From assembly GCA_963752755.1 (NCBI GenBank), contig CAVVZJ010000011.1:620001-684000 (forward strand): a DNA stretch of 64,000 nucleotides, in the 5' to 3' direction. Every line of letters begins with the position of its first letter. Within the stretch, counting starts at the first letter, position 1. The position numbers were made by a program, and so were the translations under genes. This document shows positions 8,962-17,824 of the stretch, one piece after another. Below the pieces are notes generated by a model. That model was given only the letters and a program-made list of their open reading frames with translations, had not been told where the DNA came from and did not search any database. The stretch comes from CAVVZJ01 sp963752755 (GTDB lineage Bacteria > Planctomycetota > Planctomycetia > Isosphaerales > Isosphaeraceae).

Positions 8962-9002
8962 CGCCGGGGCGGAGAGGAAATCCCTCTCCGCCCCGGCGTT
9001 TT
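8962..9002 (+). terminator. Rho-independent terminator
   Basis: A perfect 16-bp GC-rich stem (8962-8977 with 8983-8998, loop AAATC) is followed at once by TTTT, 22 bases after the stop of the DUF434 gene. The rest of the 8940-9308 gap shows no gene and should carry the promoter of the next gene. Confidence 0.9.
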
Positions 9003-9308
9003 ATCGCGATCATCGTTCTCGGGCCGATGTGTGCCCTCGATCCTCACGCTCTCGCTTCATTTTATCCTTGACCCGCCCCCGCTCTCGGAAGGCTGGGGTT
9101 ATTCGGAAGGGTCATATCTGCAAGTCGAATGCCAGGGACTCTAAACTTTGTGATCCGGCGGTCCCAATTCGTCTGTGAGATCAACTCCACGGCCGATGCT
9201 ACCTCGACACGACCGTTGACCCTACAATTCTCTCGGACGCGTGACGACCGGTCGTGCGTTCCTCCCGTCGTGCCCGCCCTCCATCTCGATTCATCTCAGG
9301 AGGCCGAT

Positions 9309-11114
9309 ATGTCCACCACAGCGCCCGAGCGTCACGACGACACGTCCGCCACTGACGGCGATCTCCAGCGGCAGATGCAGCAGGCCGAGGAGCTGCTTTT
9401 CTCGGGTCCCCAGAAGGAGGGCTTCGTCAAGGCGCTCTTCCAGGGACAGTTCCGCTCGGGCTCGCTCTTTCCTTACCCGGAACTACCGGAACCCTTGCGG
9501 AAGGAGACCGAGGAGGCGGTGGCCCACGTTCGCCGTTTTGCCGAGGAATCGATCGACTCCGTCGCGATCGACCGTGAGGCGGACATTCCCAGGAGCGTCA
9601 TCGACGGCCTTGGCAAGCTCGGCGTGATGGGCATGACGGCGCCCAAGGACTACGGCGGTCGCGGTTTCACGCAGTCGCAATACTGTCGAATCATGGAGGT
9701 GATTGGCGGACACGACGCCGCCGTGGGGGTCTTCGTCAACGCCCACCATTCCATCGGCATCCGCGCCCTCCTGCTCTTCGGAACCACGGAGCAGAAGCAG
9801 CGCTGGCTGCCTTCACTCGTCAATGGCGAGAAGTTGGCGGCGTTCGCCTTGACTGAGGAGGAGGCGGGTTCCGACGCCTCCAACGTCCAGACGACCGCCA
9901 CTCCGAGCGAGGACGGCAAGACCTACCGGCTCAACGGCGGCAAGCGTTACATCACCAATGGTGGGATCGCCGACGTTCTGACCGTGATGGCCCGCACGCC
10001 CGACCCGAAGGGTGGCGAGTCGAAGGTGACGGCCTTCCTTGTCACGCCCGACCTGCCAGGCTTCGAGGTGGTCGAGGCGCGGATGCCGAAGGTCGGCATC
10101 CGGGGGACGGCCACCGGCAAGCTCGCCTTCCACGACATGCCGGTGCCGACATCAAACATTCTCGGGCCGCTGGGCAAAGGTTTGCGAGTGGCGCTCACGG
10201 TGCTGGACTTCGGACGCACGACCTTCGGAGCCAGTTGTACGGGGATGGCGAAGACGTGCCTGGAGGCGTCCGTCGCTTATGCCAATCGTCGTCGGCAGTT
10301 CGGCAAGAGCCTGGGTCAGTTCGAGCTGATCAAGAAGAAGATCGCCCGGATGGCGGCGTTTGCCTACGCGATGGAGGCGACGACCTACGAGACGGCCGCC
10401 TTGATCGACTCGGGCGCCGAGGACTACATGCTCGAAACGGCGATTCTGAAAGTCTTCTCCACCGAGGCGCTCTGGGAATGCGTCTACGAGACGCTCCAGA
10501 TCCACGGCGGAGCCGGCTACTTCCTCGATCAGCCATTCGAGCGCTGGATGCGCGATGCCCGCATCAACCAGATTGGCGAGGGGGCGAATGAGGTCCTCAA
10601 GGCGTTCATCGCGGTCGTCGGCCTCCGCGACGTCGGCCTCGGTCTGATGGCGACGGCCGAGGGGCTCAAGAGCCCGTCGAAGCTGCTACCGACGCTCTGG
10701 AAATTTGGCGCCGAGCACGCCGGACGGCTCGTCGGTCGCCCGTCAGTGCCCGTCGCGAATGACGCTCTCCGGCCCGCCGCCACGGCTCTTGCCGGTCGGG
10801 TCAAGCGCTTCGGCTGGGCCGTCGAAAAGACCCTGATTGCTCACCGGCAAGATCCCCAGGCGTTCCTCGATCGCCAGTATCTCCAGGATCGGATCTCCGA
10901 GGCCGCCATCGCGCTGACCACCTCGGCCTGCACCCTGGCCCGTCTTGACCACCAGCACTCCCGCGGCACCGCCACCGACCTCGACCACGACGCTGGCGAG
11001 CTTTACCTCCGGATCGCCGGACGCCGGTTCGACCGGGCACTCGCCGAACTGGGGAACAACGACGATGAACTGACAACGCGGACCGCCGATGCGGCCCTGA
11101 AAGCATCTTCCTGA
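9309..11114 (+). CDS. Acyl-CoA dehydrogenase, long (VLCAD/FadE-like) form
   Basis: 601 residues from the ATG at 9309 with AGGAGG at 9298-9303. Residues about 60-440 are the acyl-CoA dehydrogenase core: GVMGMTAPKDYGGRGFTQSQ, the FAD/substrate motif AFALTEEEAGSDASNVQT, KRYITNGGIADVLTVMAR, ANRRRQFGKSLGQFELIKKK, LQIHGGAGYF, and INQIGEGANEVLKAF with the likely catalytic Glu. A C-terminal helical extension of about 170 residues resembles the very-long-chain group. It oxidises acyl-CoA to trans-2-enoyl-CoA and passes electrons to ETF. No other beta-oxidation genes are adjacent. Confidence 0.9.
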   Translation: MSTTAPERHDDTSATDGDLQRQMQQAEELLFSGPQKEGFVKALFQGQFRSGSLFPYPELPEPLRKETEEAVAHVRRFAEESIDSVAIDREADIPRSVIDGLGKLGVMGMTAPKDYGGRGFTQSQYCRIMEVIGGHDAAVGVFVNAHHSIGIRALLLFGTTEQKQRWLPSLVNGEKLAAFALTEEEAGSDASNVQTTATPSEDGKTYRLNGGKRYITNGGIADVLTVMARTPDPKGGESKVTAFLVTPDLPGFEVVEARMPKVGIRGTATGKLAFHDMPVPTSNILGPLGKGLRVALTVLDFGRTTFGASCTGMAKTCLEASVAYANRRRQFGKSLGQFELIKKKIARMAAFAYAMEATTYETAALIDSGAEDYMLETAILKVFSTEALWECVYETLQIHGGAGYFLDQPFERWMRDARINQIGEGANEVLKAFIAVVGLRDVGLGLMATAEGLKSPSKLLPTLWKFGAEHAGRLVGRPSVPVANDALRPAATALAGRVKRFGWAVEKTLIAHRQDPQAFLDRQYLQDRISEAAIALTTSACTLARLDHQHSRGTATDLDHDAGELYLRIAGRRFDRALAELGNNDDELTTRTADAALKASS

Positions 11115-11850
11115 GATTGACTGTCCTGGGAGGCCACTGCTCCTGGCCGATTCCTCGAAGTAACGAGCCGCTGGGAGCATCTGGCCCGGCGGCTCGTACT
11201 CATCGTCGTGAGCCAAACGTCAGGGTTTTCGCGGTCTTCCAGAGTGTTGCCCAGGAGCCGCGGTCGTCATGGCAAGAGGAGGATGTCGAAGGAACCGTCT
11301 CGGCCGCCTTGCCGACGGCACCTTCGAGCACGGTCGGGTCGCCGGCCAGGTCGAAGGAGATCTACACGGTCGTCCCCTCGGCGGGTGGTTCGGCGATCGG
11401 CAGGATGAGCTGGATGCGGTCATCGAGCGACTCGACCGCGACACCTTCGACGCCCCTCGGCTCATCAGGCCCGTACAGGATCATCGGCGCCGGATACGCG
11501 GGCACGCCGGGTCACGGTCCCCCCGGCTCCTGCTCTGGAAGACAAGGCCGGAGCTGAACGTGACCAGGCTGGCCGATCGCCTTCGAAATCAACGGAGAGA
11601 CTCCCGGGACCCGGTCCCGATTCAGGGAGTACGGCCACGGCAATTCCCGTCGCCAACCGCGACAGGGCGACTGGATCTTCCAAATCGGGAGGGCTGAACT
11701 TTCGTTTTCTTGATTCTTTACCCTTAAGTGCCGCCAGGCATGCATTATCGTCGCGGTTTTTCGGGCTCCTCCGGGTGCTGATGTTCTAAACTCCCCGCGG
11801 GACCACGCGAGCGGGCCGTATGGGAGTTTTTCCCGGGAAGTGGGACGTTG
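11115..11850. other. Intergenic region, mostly without a supported gene
   Basis: A 736-base gap between the dehydrogenase and the kinase. Plus-strand open frames have an unlikely composition (Arg/Gly/Pro-rich without motifs). On the minus strand 11362-11484 has protein-like composition and is listed separately. The last 120 bases before 11851 are less GC-rich (near 11698-11765) and probably carry the kinase promoter. Confidence 0.45.
11362..11484 (-). pseudogene. Short protein-like frame, possible gene remnant
   Basis: A 40-codon minus-strand frame, ATG at 11484 to TAG at 11362, begins MILYGPDEPRGVEGVAVESL and has strongly GC-biased third positions like real genes here. After the TAG the same frame stays open for about 50 more protein-like codons (ISFDLAGDPTVLEGAVGKAA). 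This suggests an old gene broken by a nonsense change, or a genuine small protein. No family recognised. Confidence 0.3.
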
Positions 11851-13356
11851 ATGGCCGCACCGCTGAGGCTAATCTGCGGCGAATGCCAGCGGAGCGTGGA
11901 GTGGTCGGTGACGTGCAACGCGCCGGCCCCGACGCTCTGCGACCACTGCGGCGCTGCCCTGGAGTGGATCGCCGAGCCGGCGGACGAGACGATTCTCTAC
12001 GAGACGCCCGTCTCGCTGGCTCTGACGCCGGAGGAAGACACCTCGTGGTGGCGTGACCTGGCCCCGGGCGAGGGCCTGGGGATACCCGCGACGATCGGCC
12101 GGTTCCAACTTCGCGAAATGCTGGGGGGCGGGGGGTTCGGCAGGGTGTATCGTGCCTACGACCCCCGGCTAGACCGCGAGGTCGCCTTGAAGGTCTTGAA
12201 GGACGCCTATCCGTCGGCCCGGGTGATGGAGCGCTTCTTCCGTGAGGCTCGCGCCGCGGCCCAACTCGACCACCCGAGCATCATCTCGTTACACGACGCG
12301 GGCCGTGACTCGGGACGCTGCTGGATCGCTTATCAGTTCGTTCCCGGTCCGACTCTGGTCCGACTCCGCGAGTTCCAGCCGATCGAGCCGCAGCGGGCCG
12401 CGGAGATCGTCCGTGATCTGGCCGAAGCACTGGAGCACGCGCACCGTCGGGGGGTCTTTCACCGCGACCTCAAACCGGCCAACATCCTGATCGACGAGGC
12501 CGGTCGCCCCCGGCTCACCGACTTCGGACTGGCTCGCCGGGTTGAGGCCGACCCCAAGCTGACCCGAGAAGGCACGATCCTCGGAACCCCGGCCTACATG
12601 AGCCCCGAGCAGGCCGCCGGCCGGAGTCACGATGCGGACGCCCGGAGCGACCTCTACAGCCTGGGCGTCGTCTTCTACGAGTTACTCTGCGGCCTCCGCC
12701 CGATCGAGATTCCCAGCGGCCTGCCGGTCTGGCATGCCCGGCCAGATGAGCTCCCCCTGCCCCCCCGTGCACGCAACCGTGTTGTGCCCCTGGCCCTGGA
12801 TCGGATCTGTCGCCGCGCTCTGGCACAAGACCCGGAAGAACGCTATCCAGCTGCCCGCGCCCTGGCCGCAGACCTCGAACGCTGGCTCGATCCGCCGCGT
12901 CGCGTCGGGGTCGTGACGGTCGTCGTCACGACGGGGCTCCTGGCCTCGGCGATCAGCCTGGGGATGGCTTGCTGGCTCGCCCGCGGGGCCGACGTCCCCG
13001 CGCTGGCCACACCACAGCTGCCCAATCCGGAACCCACAACGACGCCGGCCCGACCCTCGATCAGGTCCCGACTGAGTGTTCGCGGGATCGCGGCCGGTCG
13101 CTCGTTCGTCGGCCAGCCCGGCTCGGCGCTCTTCCACCGTTCCGACTGCGGGACGCTCCGCGCAGGCGACCCTTCCACCCTCCATCACTGGGATCATGCC
13201 GACGACCCCCTGGCTCTGGGCCGCCAACCCTGCCGGCTTTGCCTGGCCCACAATCTTGAGACATCGCCGCCGGCGGTTTCTTCCCCGGCTCCGCCCCCGG
13301 ATCCGCTTCTCGGAAACCTGGACCGGCAGGTTTCTCGAAGTCAGCAAGGACCCTGA
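11851..13356 (+). CDS. Ser/Thr protein kinase with N-terminal zinc ribbon and C-terminal Ada-like Cys cluster
   Basis: 501 residues from the ATG at 11851 (a TTG lies one codon earlier). Cys9, Cys12, Cys30 and Cys33 form a zinc ribbon. The kinase domain spans about 83-345: glycine loop LGGGGFG at 91-97, Lys114, HRDLKPAN with Asp206, DFG at Asp224, and TPAYMSPEQ. One transmembrane helix lies near 352-376. Outside it, a short domain near 435-470 (FHRSDCGTLRAG followed by GRQPCRLC) resembles the Ada-type metal site or the C-terminal motif of some nuclease proteins. It is a Hanks-type receptor kinase; the ligand is unknown. Confidence 0.9.
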   Translation: MAAPLRLICGECQRSVEWSVTCNAPAPTLCDHCGAALEWIAEPADETILYETPVSLALTPEEDTSWWRDLAPGEGLGIPATIGRFQLREMLGGGGFGRVYRAYDPRLDREVALKVLKDAYPSARVMERFFREARAAAQLDHPSIISLHDAGRDSGRCWIAYQFVPGPTLVRLREFQPIEPQRAAEIVRDLAEALEHAHRRGVFHRDLKPANILIDEAGRPRLTDFGLARRVEADPKLTREGTILGTPAYMSPEQAAGRSHDADARSDLYSLGVVFYELLCGLRPIEIPSGLPVWHARPDELPLPPRARNRVVPLALDRICRRALAQDPEERYPAARALAADLERWLDPPRRVGVVTVVVTTGLLASAISLGMACWLARGADVPALATPQLPNPEPTTTPARPSIRSRLSVRGIAAGRSFVGQPGSALFHRSDCGTLRAGDPSTLHHWDHADDPLALGRQPCRLCLAHNLETSPPAVSSPAPPPDPLLGNLDRQVSRSQQGP

Positions 13357-13490
13357 GGCGGGTTCATCGACGTGGCCTACGAACCAGCCGGTTGCCTGGT
13401 CTCTTGTCGTGGGCTCCGCCCACCGATCCCTTTGGAGCCGTTGAAGATCGGTGGGTGGAGCACCGTTAACCGTGCAGGGGCGTCGAGGAT

Positions 13491-13542
13491 CACAGCCGGG
13501 GGCGGCTGTGCCACAAGAATTGTGGGCCAGCCGCCCCCGGCT
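13491..13542. repeat. Large compound hairpin of the CAGCCG/CGGCTG palindrome type
   Basis: A 15-bp stem (13494-13508 with 13528-13542) and an inner 6-bp stem CCACAA/TTGTGG enclose a 3-base loop. The left arm by itself is also a palindrome, CACAGCCG-GGGG-CGGCTGTG. It sits between the converging kinase and YfhO-like genes, so it may act as a bidirectional terminator. It shares its core with the hairpin at 978-1005. Confidence 0.65.
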
Positions 13543-13572
13543 GGCCGGCTCTACACTCAGGCGGGAACCGCA

Positions 13573-15858
13573 CTAGACGGACTCGTCGATCGGGAGGCCG
13601 CGAACGCCAAGGCCCATCGGGTCACCCGGGAACGGCTCGGCGCGATGGCCCAGCAGGCCGGTTTCCGATCGGCGGAGGCGACGACGGGGAGCCAGAAGGA
13701 TGACGGCCGTGATGGCCGTGAGGCTCAGGCCGAGGTTCGTGAGTTGCTTGCCCTGGCGGAGGCTCGCGGGCCGGAACCGGAGCGAGACCCGGTGTCGGCC
13801 GGGTTCGAGGACGCAGCCGAGGAAGTCGCCATTGACGCGAAGGACCGAGCTGGGCCGGCCATCGACGTGGGCATCCCAGCCTTCGTGGTAGGTCTCGGCA
13901 ACGACGAGCAGGCGGCGGACCGGCGCGTCAGTGACGATGCCGATCTCGCCGGGCCGGTCGAAGATGAGGGCGGCTGTGCCGGGGGGACCTTGCGGGAGGT
14001 CGATGGGTTGGGGGACCAGAGCCGCAACCTGGTGATCGACCGACTCGATGTCGCGGGCGGGGTGGTCCGTCGGGACGGCGCGGGCGACGAGCCGGGCACG
14101 TGGAAGCGGGTCGGGCACGTCCTCCCAGCCCAGGCTCGGCGGATTCCGGCGGACCCAGCGCGCGGCGGCGACTCGCCAGGCGGTTGGTTTGGAGTAGTCG
14201 AGGACACGCGCCGGGCGGAGCGAGCCGGTGCCGTCGATCAGGCGCGTGCCGACGCACGTCCAGGTCATGTCCTCAGCGATCTGCTTGATCCGGGCGGAGG
14301 ATGTGGAGCCGTCGGGCAGCTTGCGGTTGGTCAGGAAGGCGTCGGGAGGAAGGGTCAGACCGCGGCCGACGAGGGTTAGGCCGTACGAGGCGACATCGGC
14401 GGTGGCGAACAGGAGCAGTCCCAGCATGGCCGACCGATGGCCGCGAGCGGCCAGTGCGACCAGCAAGGCCGCGAGGACGGCGAGAGCCACACTCAGAATG
14501 ATCCCGCTGCCCGACGTAATATTGAGGCTCATGGCCGAGCCGGGTTGTGTCGCGATGGCTCGCGAGATCGACGAGACCAACAGGCTCAACACCGGCACGA
14601 TCGCCAGGGGCCAGAGACGTCGCCAGGGGAGACGTTCGTCAGGCGAGGCGCGACGGGGATCGGCCAGGTCGGTGAAGGCGATTGCGGCGAGTGCAGCGCC
14701 GGCCAGGTGAAAGAGCAGGACGAACCGCGCCGGGACCCGGAACATCCGGAAGATCGGCAATCGCGACGTGACGGCAAAGAGGGGCGTGTACGCGCCGAGG
14801 GCCAGCACCAGCGCGGGCACGATCAGGGCGAGCGCCGCCAGGGCCAGTCCACGACGCGCCCCGAGCGCCCGGAGACGCATCAACGTCCAGACGATCAGGA
14901 CCGGCACGAGCATGCCGACATAAAGGCCGAACTCGCCCGTCCGCCAGGTGCCGATCGGGTCCGACTCGGGAATGCCGCCGTAGAGTGTCGGCTCTGGGTC
15001 GAAGACGCGGGCGCGGAACAGGTAAGGCGCGACGGCCTGGGCGAGGTTGGCCGGATGCAGCGAGCCGAAGGCGAGGAACTCCAGAGAGGGATCGGCGCGG
15101 GGGGAATGCCGGGCCGCATCCCAGGTCGGGAGGATCTGAATGCCACCGCAGAGCAAGGCCAGGAGCTTCGCCCAGGCCAGGCTGGCCAGCCGTCGCAGAC
15201 GATTCTGTCGCCAGGCGAGCCAGAGGGCATAGGGCCCTTCGACCATGGCGCAGTAGAGGATCGTCTGGGGATGACCCAGCAGCAATTGCGAGGCCGTCAG
15301 CAAGGCCACCGCGAGCACACCAATCCCGGCGACCCGTCGGCCCGGGGAGCGGACTGCGGCGTCGATACCGAGCAGGAGCCAGGGGAGATGGGCGGCGACG
15401 GCGACCGAGTGCAGGTGGGCGTAGTGGAACAGGTTGTATCCCGAGGCGGTGAAGATCAAGGCCCCCAGCGCCGCGGCGTCGCGGCCGAGCTCCCAGCGGC
15501 GGAGCAGCAGGAATGTGCCCACGAAGAGAGCTGGGTAGCTCAGAAGGAACTCCAGGTTGAACGCCGTCGCGAACGGTAGGCTTCCGTAGAGGAGCCGGTG
15601 CAGTGGGTGGTACAACCCGGCCTGGCCCTCACCCTGGAGGTAGAAGCCGCAGTGCATGTTCGGGAACCAGTCGAATGCCAGGCCGGAGTCCAGGCAATGG
15701 GCGTAGAACATCCGGAAGGGGATGTGCATGGCCCCGAGGTCGTCGTGGACGTACATCCGGCCGGAGAGCATCGGCCAGGCGACCACGCCCAGGATCAGAC
15801 CCGCGGCGAGCAGGACCGTCCCGAACCGGATCGCCTCCCCGTGGGAAGGCGGCTTCAT
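13573..15858 (-). CDS. YfhO-family multispanning membrane protein
   Basis: 761 residues from the ATG at 15858 (AGGAGG at 15868-15873); upstream codons in the same frame are atypical. There are about a dozen hydrophobic helices, starting at residue 11 (FGTVLLAAGLILGVVAWPML). Acidic extracellular motifs such as MYVHDDLG follow the first helix, as in GT-C glycosyltransferase-like proteins. The C-terminal exported domain (VVAETYHEGWDAHVDGRP, then LEPGRHRVSLRFRP) and a final helix match the YfhO family, linked in Firmicutes to glycosylation of teichoic acids. The role in planctomycetes is unknown. Confidence 0.82.
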   Translation of the reverse strand: MKPPSHGEAIRFGTVLLAAGLILGVVAWPMLSGRMYVHDDLGAMHIPFRMFYAHCLDSGLAFDWFPNMHCGFYLQGEGQAGLYHPLHRLLYGSLPFATAFNLEFLLSYPALFVGTFLLLRRWELGRDAAALGALIFTASGYNLFHYAHLHSVAVAAHLPWLLLGIDAAVRSPGRRVAGIGVLAVALLTASQLLLGHPQTILYCAMVEGPYALWLAWRQNRLRRLASLAWAKLLALLCGGIQILPTWDAARHSPRADPSLEFLAFGSLHPANLAQAVAPYLFRARVFDPEPTLYGGIPESDPIGTWRTGEFGLYVGMLVPVLIVWTLMRLRALGARRGLALAALALIVPALVLALGAYTPLFAVTSRLPIFRMFRVPARFVLLFHLAGAALAAIAFTDLADPRRASPDERLPWRRLWPLAIVPVLSLLVSSISRAIATQPGSAMSLNITSGSGIILSVALAVLAALLVALAARGHRSAMLGLLLFATADVASYGLTLVGRGLTLPPDAFLTNRKLPDGSTSSARIKQIAEDMTWTCVGTRLIDGTGSLRPARVLDYSKPTAWRVAAARWVRRNPPSLGWEDVPDPLPRARLVARAVPTDHPARDIESVDHQVAALVPQPIDLPQGPPGTAALIFDRPGEIGIVTDAPVRRLLVVAETYHEGWDAHVDGRPSSVLRVNGDFLGCVLEPGRHRVSLRFRPASLRQGKQLTNLGLSLTAITAVILLAPRRRLRRSETGLLGHRAEPFPGDPMGLGVRGLPIDESV

Positions 15859-15982
15859 CCCTGACTTCCTCCTTGAAGTCCGAGGTCGCGACCGACCCCC
15901 GACGAGCGCGCAACGTGCCGCCCCTTGCGGGGTGTCCCGCGCAGAGCATAGCGAAATGCGGCGATCTGACCAGGCAAGTTCC

Positions 15983-16025
15983 GCCGGGTGGCACGGGCTC
16001 CGCTTCGAACCCGTGGCACCCCGGC
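15983..16025. repeat. Imperfect GGCACGGG/CCCGTGCC-type hairpin
   Basis: GCCGGGTGGCACGGG (15983-15997) pairs with CCCGTGGCACCCCGGC (16010-16025), apart from an unpaired base and one G-G mismatch. It lies in the 202-base gap between the glutathione peroxidase and YfhO-like genes, both on the minus strand. It could be a terminator for the peroxidase gene or an intergenic repeat. Confidence 0.5.
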
Positions 16026-16060
16026 CGTTCGACAAACTTCATCGGATCAGGACTTGAGAG

Positions 16061-16645
16061 TCACTTGCCCTGACCGAGAGCGTCCTCGATGGCCTTGGTC
16101 ACCTTCTCGGACTCGGGTTCGTCCTTGGGGGCGAAGCGGGCGATCACCTCGCCCTGACGGTTGACGAGGAACTTGGTGAAGTTCCAGGGGATGGCGCCGG
16201 CGTGCTTGGGGTTGGTCTCTGCGGAGGTGAGATACTGGTAAAGCGGGTCGATTCCCTCGCCCTTGACGACGATCTTCGAGAACATCGGGAACTTGACGCC
16301 GTATTGCGTGGTGCAGAACGTCTTGATGTCGCTGTTGGTTCCCGGCTCCTGTTTACCAAACTCGTTGGCAGGGAAACCGAGGACGGTGAAGCCGCGGTCC
16401 TTGTACTTCTCGTAGATCCGCTCCAGGCCGTCGTACTGCGGGGTGTAGCCGCACTTGCTCGCGACGTTGACGATCAGGATGACGTCGCTTTTGTACTTCG
16501 CGAGATCGACGGGTTTGCCGTCGATGTCCTTCATGGTGAAGTCGAGCACGGAGTCGGCTTTCTCTTTCTCGTCGGCGGCGAGGGAGGCCGACGCGCCCAG
16601 CAGGGCCGGGACGAGGGCAAGGGCGAAGAGGCGTCGCAGGCTCAT
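16061..16645 (-). CDS. Exported glutathione peroxidase-family protein
   Basis: 194 residues. Residues 1-23 are a signal peptide (MSLRRLFALALVPALLGASA, cleavage near SLAA). The active site is NVASKCGYTPQY with Cys65 in place of selenocysteine. Then come GFPANEFGKQEPGTNSDIKT with the conserved Gln, and the Trp/Asn site PWNFTKFLVNRQG. These are the catalytic positions of glutathione/thioredoxin peroxidases. It probably reduces peroxides in the periplasm. Its gene is transcribed toward the YfhO-like gene. Confidence 0.93.
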   Translation of the reverse strand: MSLRRLFALALVPALLGASASLAADEKEKADSVLDFTMKDIDGKPVDLAKYKSDVILIVNVASKCGYTPQYDGLERIYEKYKDRGFTVLGFPANEFGKQEPGTNSDIKTFCTTQYGVKFPMFSKIVVKGEGIDPLYQYLTSAETNPKHAGAIPWNFTKFLVNRQGEVIARFAPKDEPESEKVTKAIEDALGQGK

Positions 16646-16758
16646 GGGTGAAGATCCTCTGTCGGGGGTCCCGAAGCGTCGCGACCGACGTGGCCGCGAA
16701 AGCTTTAGTTGTGGTCCGCGCGGCGCAGGAAATCAAGAGCCGGGCGGAGTGGAACGGA

Positions 16759-17679
16759 TCAGCGGTCGCAGAAGCCGTGGTTCTTCAGCCAGGTGGCACA
16801 CAGGCCGGGCCAGGCCTGGAAGGCGGGCTCGGGAGGAATCCGGTGCTCGGCGGAGCCGGTACCGAGGCCGAGGCCGTGGCGGCCCTTCTCGAAGAGGTGG
16901 AACTCGACGGGCACGCCCGCGTTGCGGAGTGCCAGGACGAACAGGATTGAGTTCTCGGCGGGGACGCCGGTGTCCTCGTTCGTATGGGCGAGGAAGGTGG
17001 GCGGGGTGTCCTTGGTGACCTGCTTCTCGTTGGAGAGCAGATCGACGAGTTCCTGCGGCGGGTTTTCTCCGAGGAGGTTGCGCTTGGAGCCGGTGTGGCC
17101 GTAGGGGGTGCTGATCGCGATGACCGGATAGACGAGGATGGCCAGGTCGGGGCGGCAACTCTGGCGGTCGATCGGGTCGGAGGCATCAGTCTGACCGGCG
17201 TCGAAGTGGGTGGCGGCGGTGGAGGCAAGGTGGCCTCCGGCGGAGAAGCCGAGGATCGCGACGCGCTTCGGGTCGAGGCCCCAGTCTGAGGCGCGGGCGC
17301 GGACGGTCCGGAGGGCGCGCTGGACATCGCCGAGCTCGATCGGGTGATGGTACTTGGGGCCGAGGCGGTACTTGAGGACGATGCCAGCGATGCCGAGGCC
17401 GTTGAGCCACTTCGCGACGTCGTGACCTTCGTGGTTGACGGCGAGAGCTCCATAGCCGCCGCCGGGGCAGATCACGACGGCGGCGCCGGTGGCCTTGTCC
17501 TTGGGCGCGAGATAGACGGTGATCGTGGGGATGTCGCCCGGATTACGGTCGGAGCCGGTATCGGTCCCCTGGGCGCCGGGGGCGGCGTCGGGCCAGAGGG
17601 GATAGGTCTTCGGCTCGTCTTCCGCCTGTGCCGGCGCCGAGATCGCCAGGGCCAGGGTCGTCAAAATCGCAATGCGCAT
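16759..17679 (-). CDS. Exported alpha/beta-hydrolase esterase (acetylxylan-esterase-like)
   Basis: 306 residues from the ATG at 17679, preceded by GGAGGAGGAG. A signal peptide (MRIAILTTLALAISAPAQA) is cleaved after residue 19. The oxyanion loop is CPGGGYGALA, the nucleophile elbow GFSAGG carries Ser146, and the likely acid and base are Asp236 (AHTNEDTGVP) and His268 (GRHGLG). This BD-FAE/acetylxylan-esterase-like family removes acyl groups from plant or algal polysaccharides. The true substrate is not shown by sequence. Confidence 0.88.
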   Translation of the reverse strand: MRIAILTTLALAISAPAQAEDEPKTYPLWPDAAPGAQGTDTGSDRNPGDIPTITVYLAPKDKATGAAVVICPGGGYGALAVNHEGHDVAKWLNGLGIAGIVLKYRLGPKYHHPIELGDVQRALRTVRARASDWGLDPKRVAILGFSAGGHLASTAATHFDAGQTDASDPIDRQSCRPDLAILVYPVIAISTPYGHTGSKRNLLGENPPQELVDLLSNEKQVTKDTPPTFLAHTNEDTGVPAENSILFVLALRNAGVPVEFHLFEKGRHGLGLGTGSAEHRIPPEPAFQAWPGLCATWLKNHGFCDR

Positions 17680-17824
17680 GGTGGGGTCTCCTCCTCCATT
17701 AATTCGAGGGTTGCGAACAGTTTGTCGGCACCGGTGGAGCGTGTCAAAGGTGCAAGATCTCGCCACGGTGGATGGAGAGTAGGATCAAAGCCTTGAAATT
17801 GTCATTACGTCCTTGTCTTCGCTC

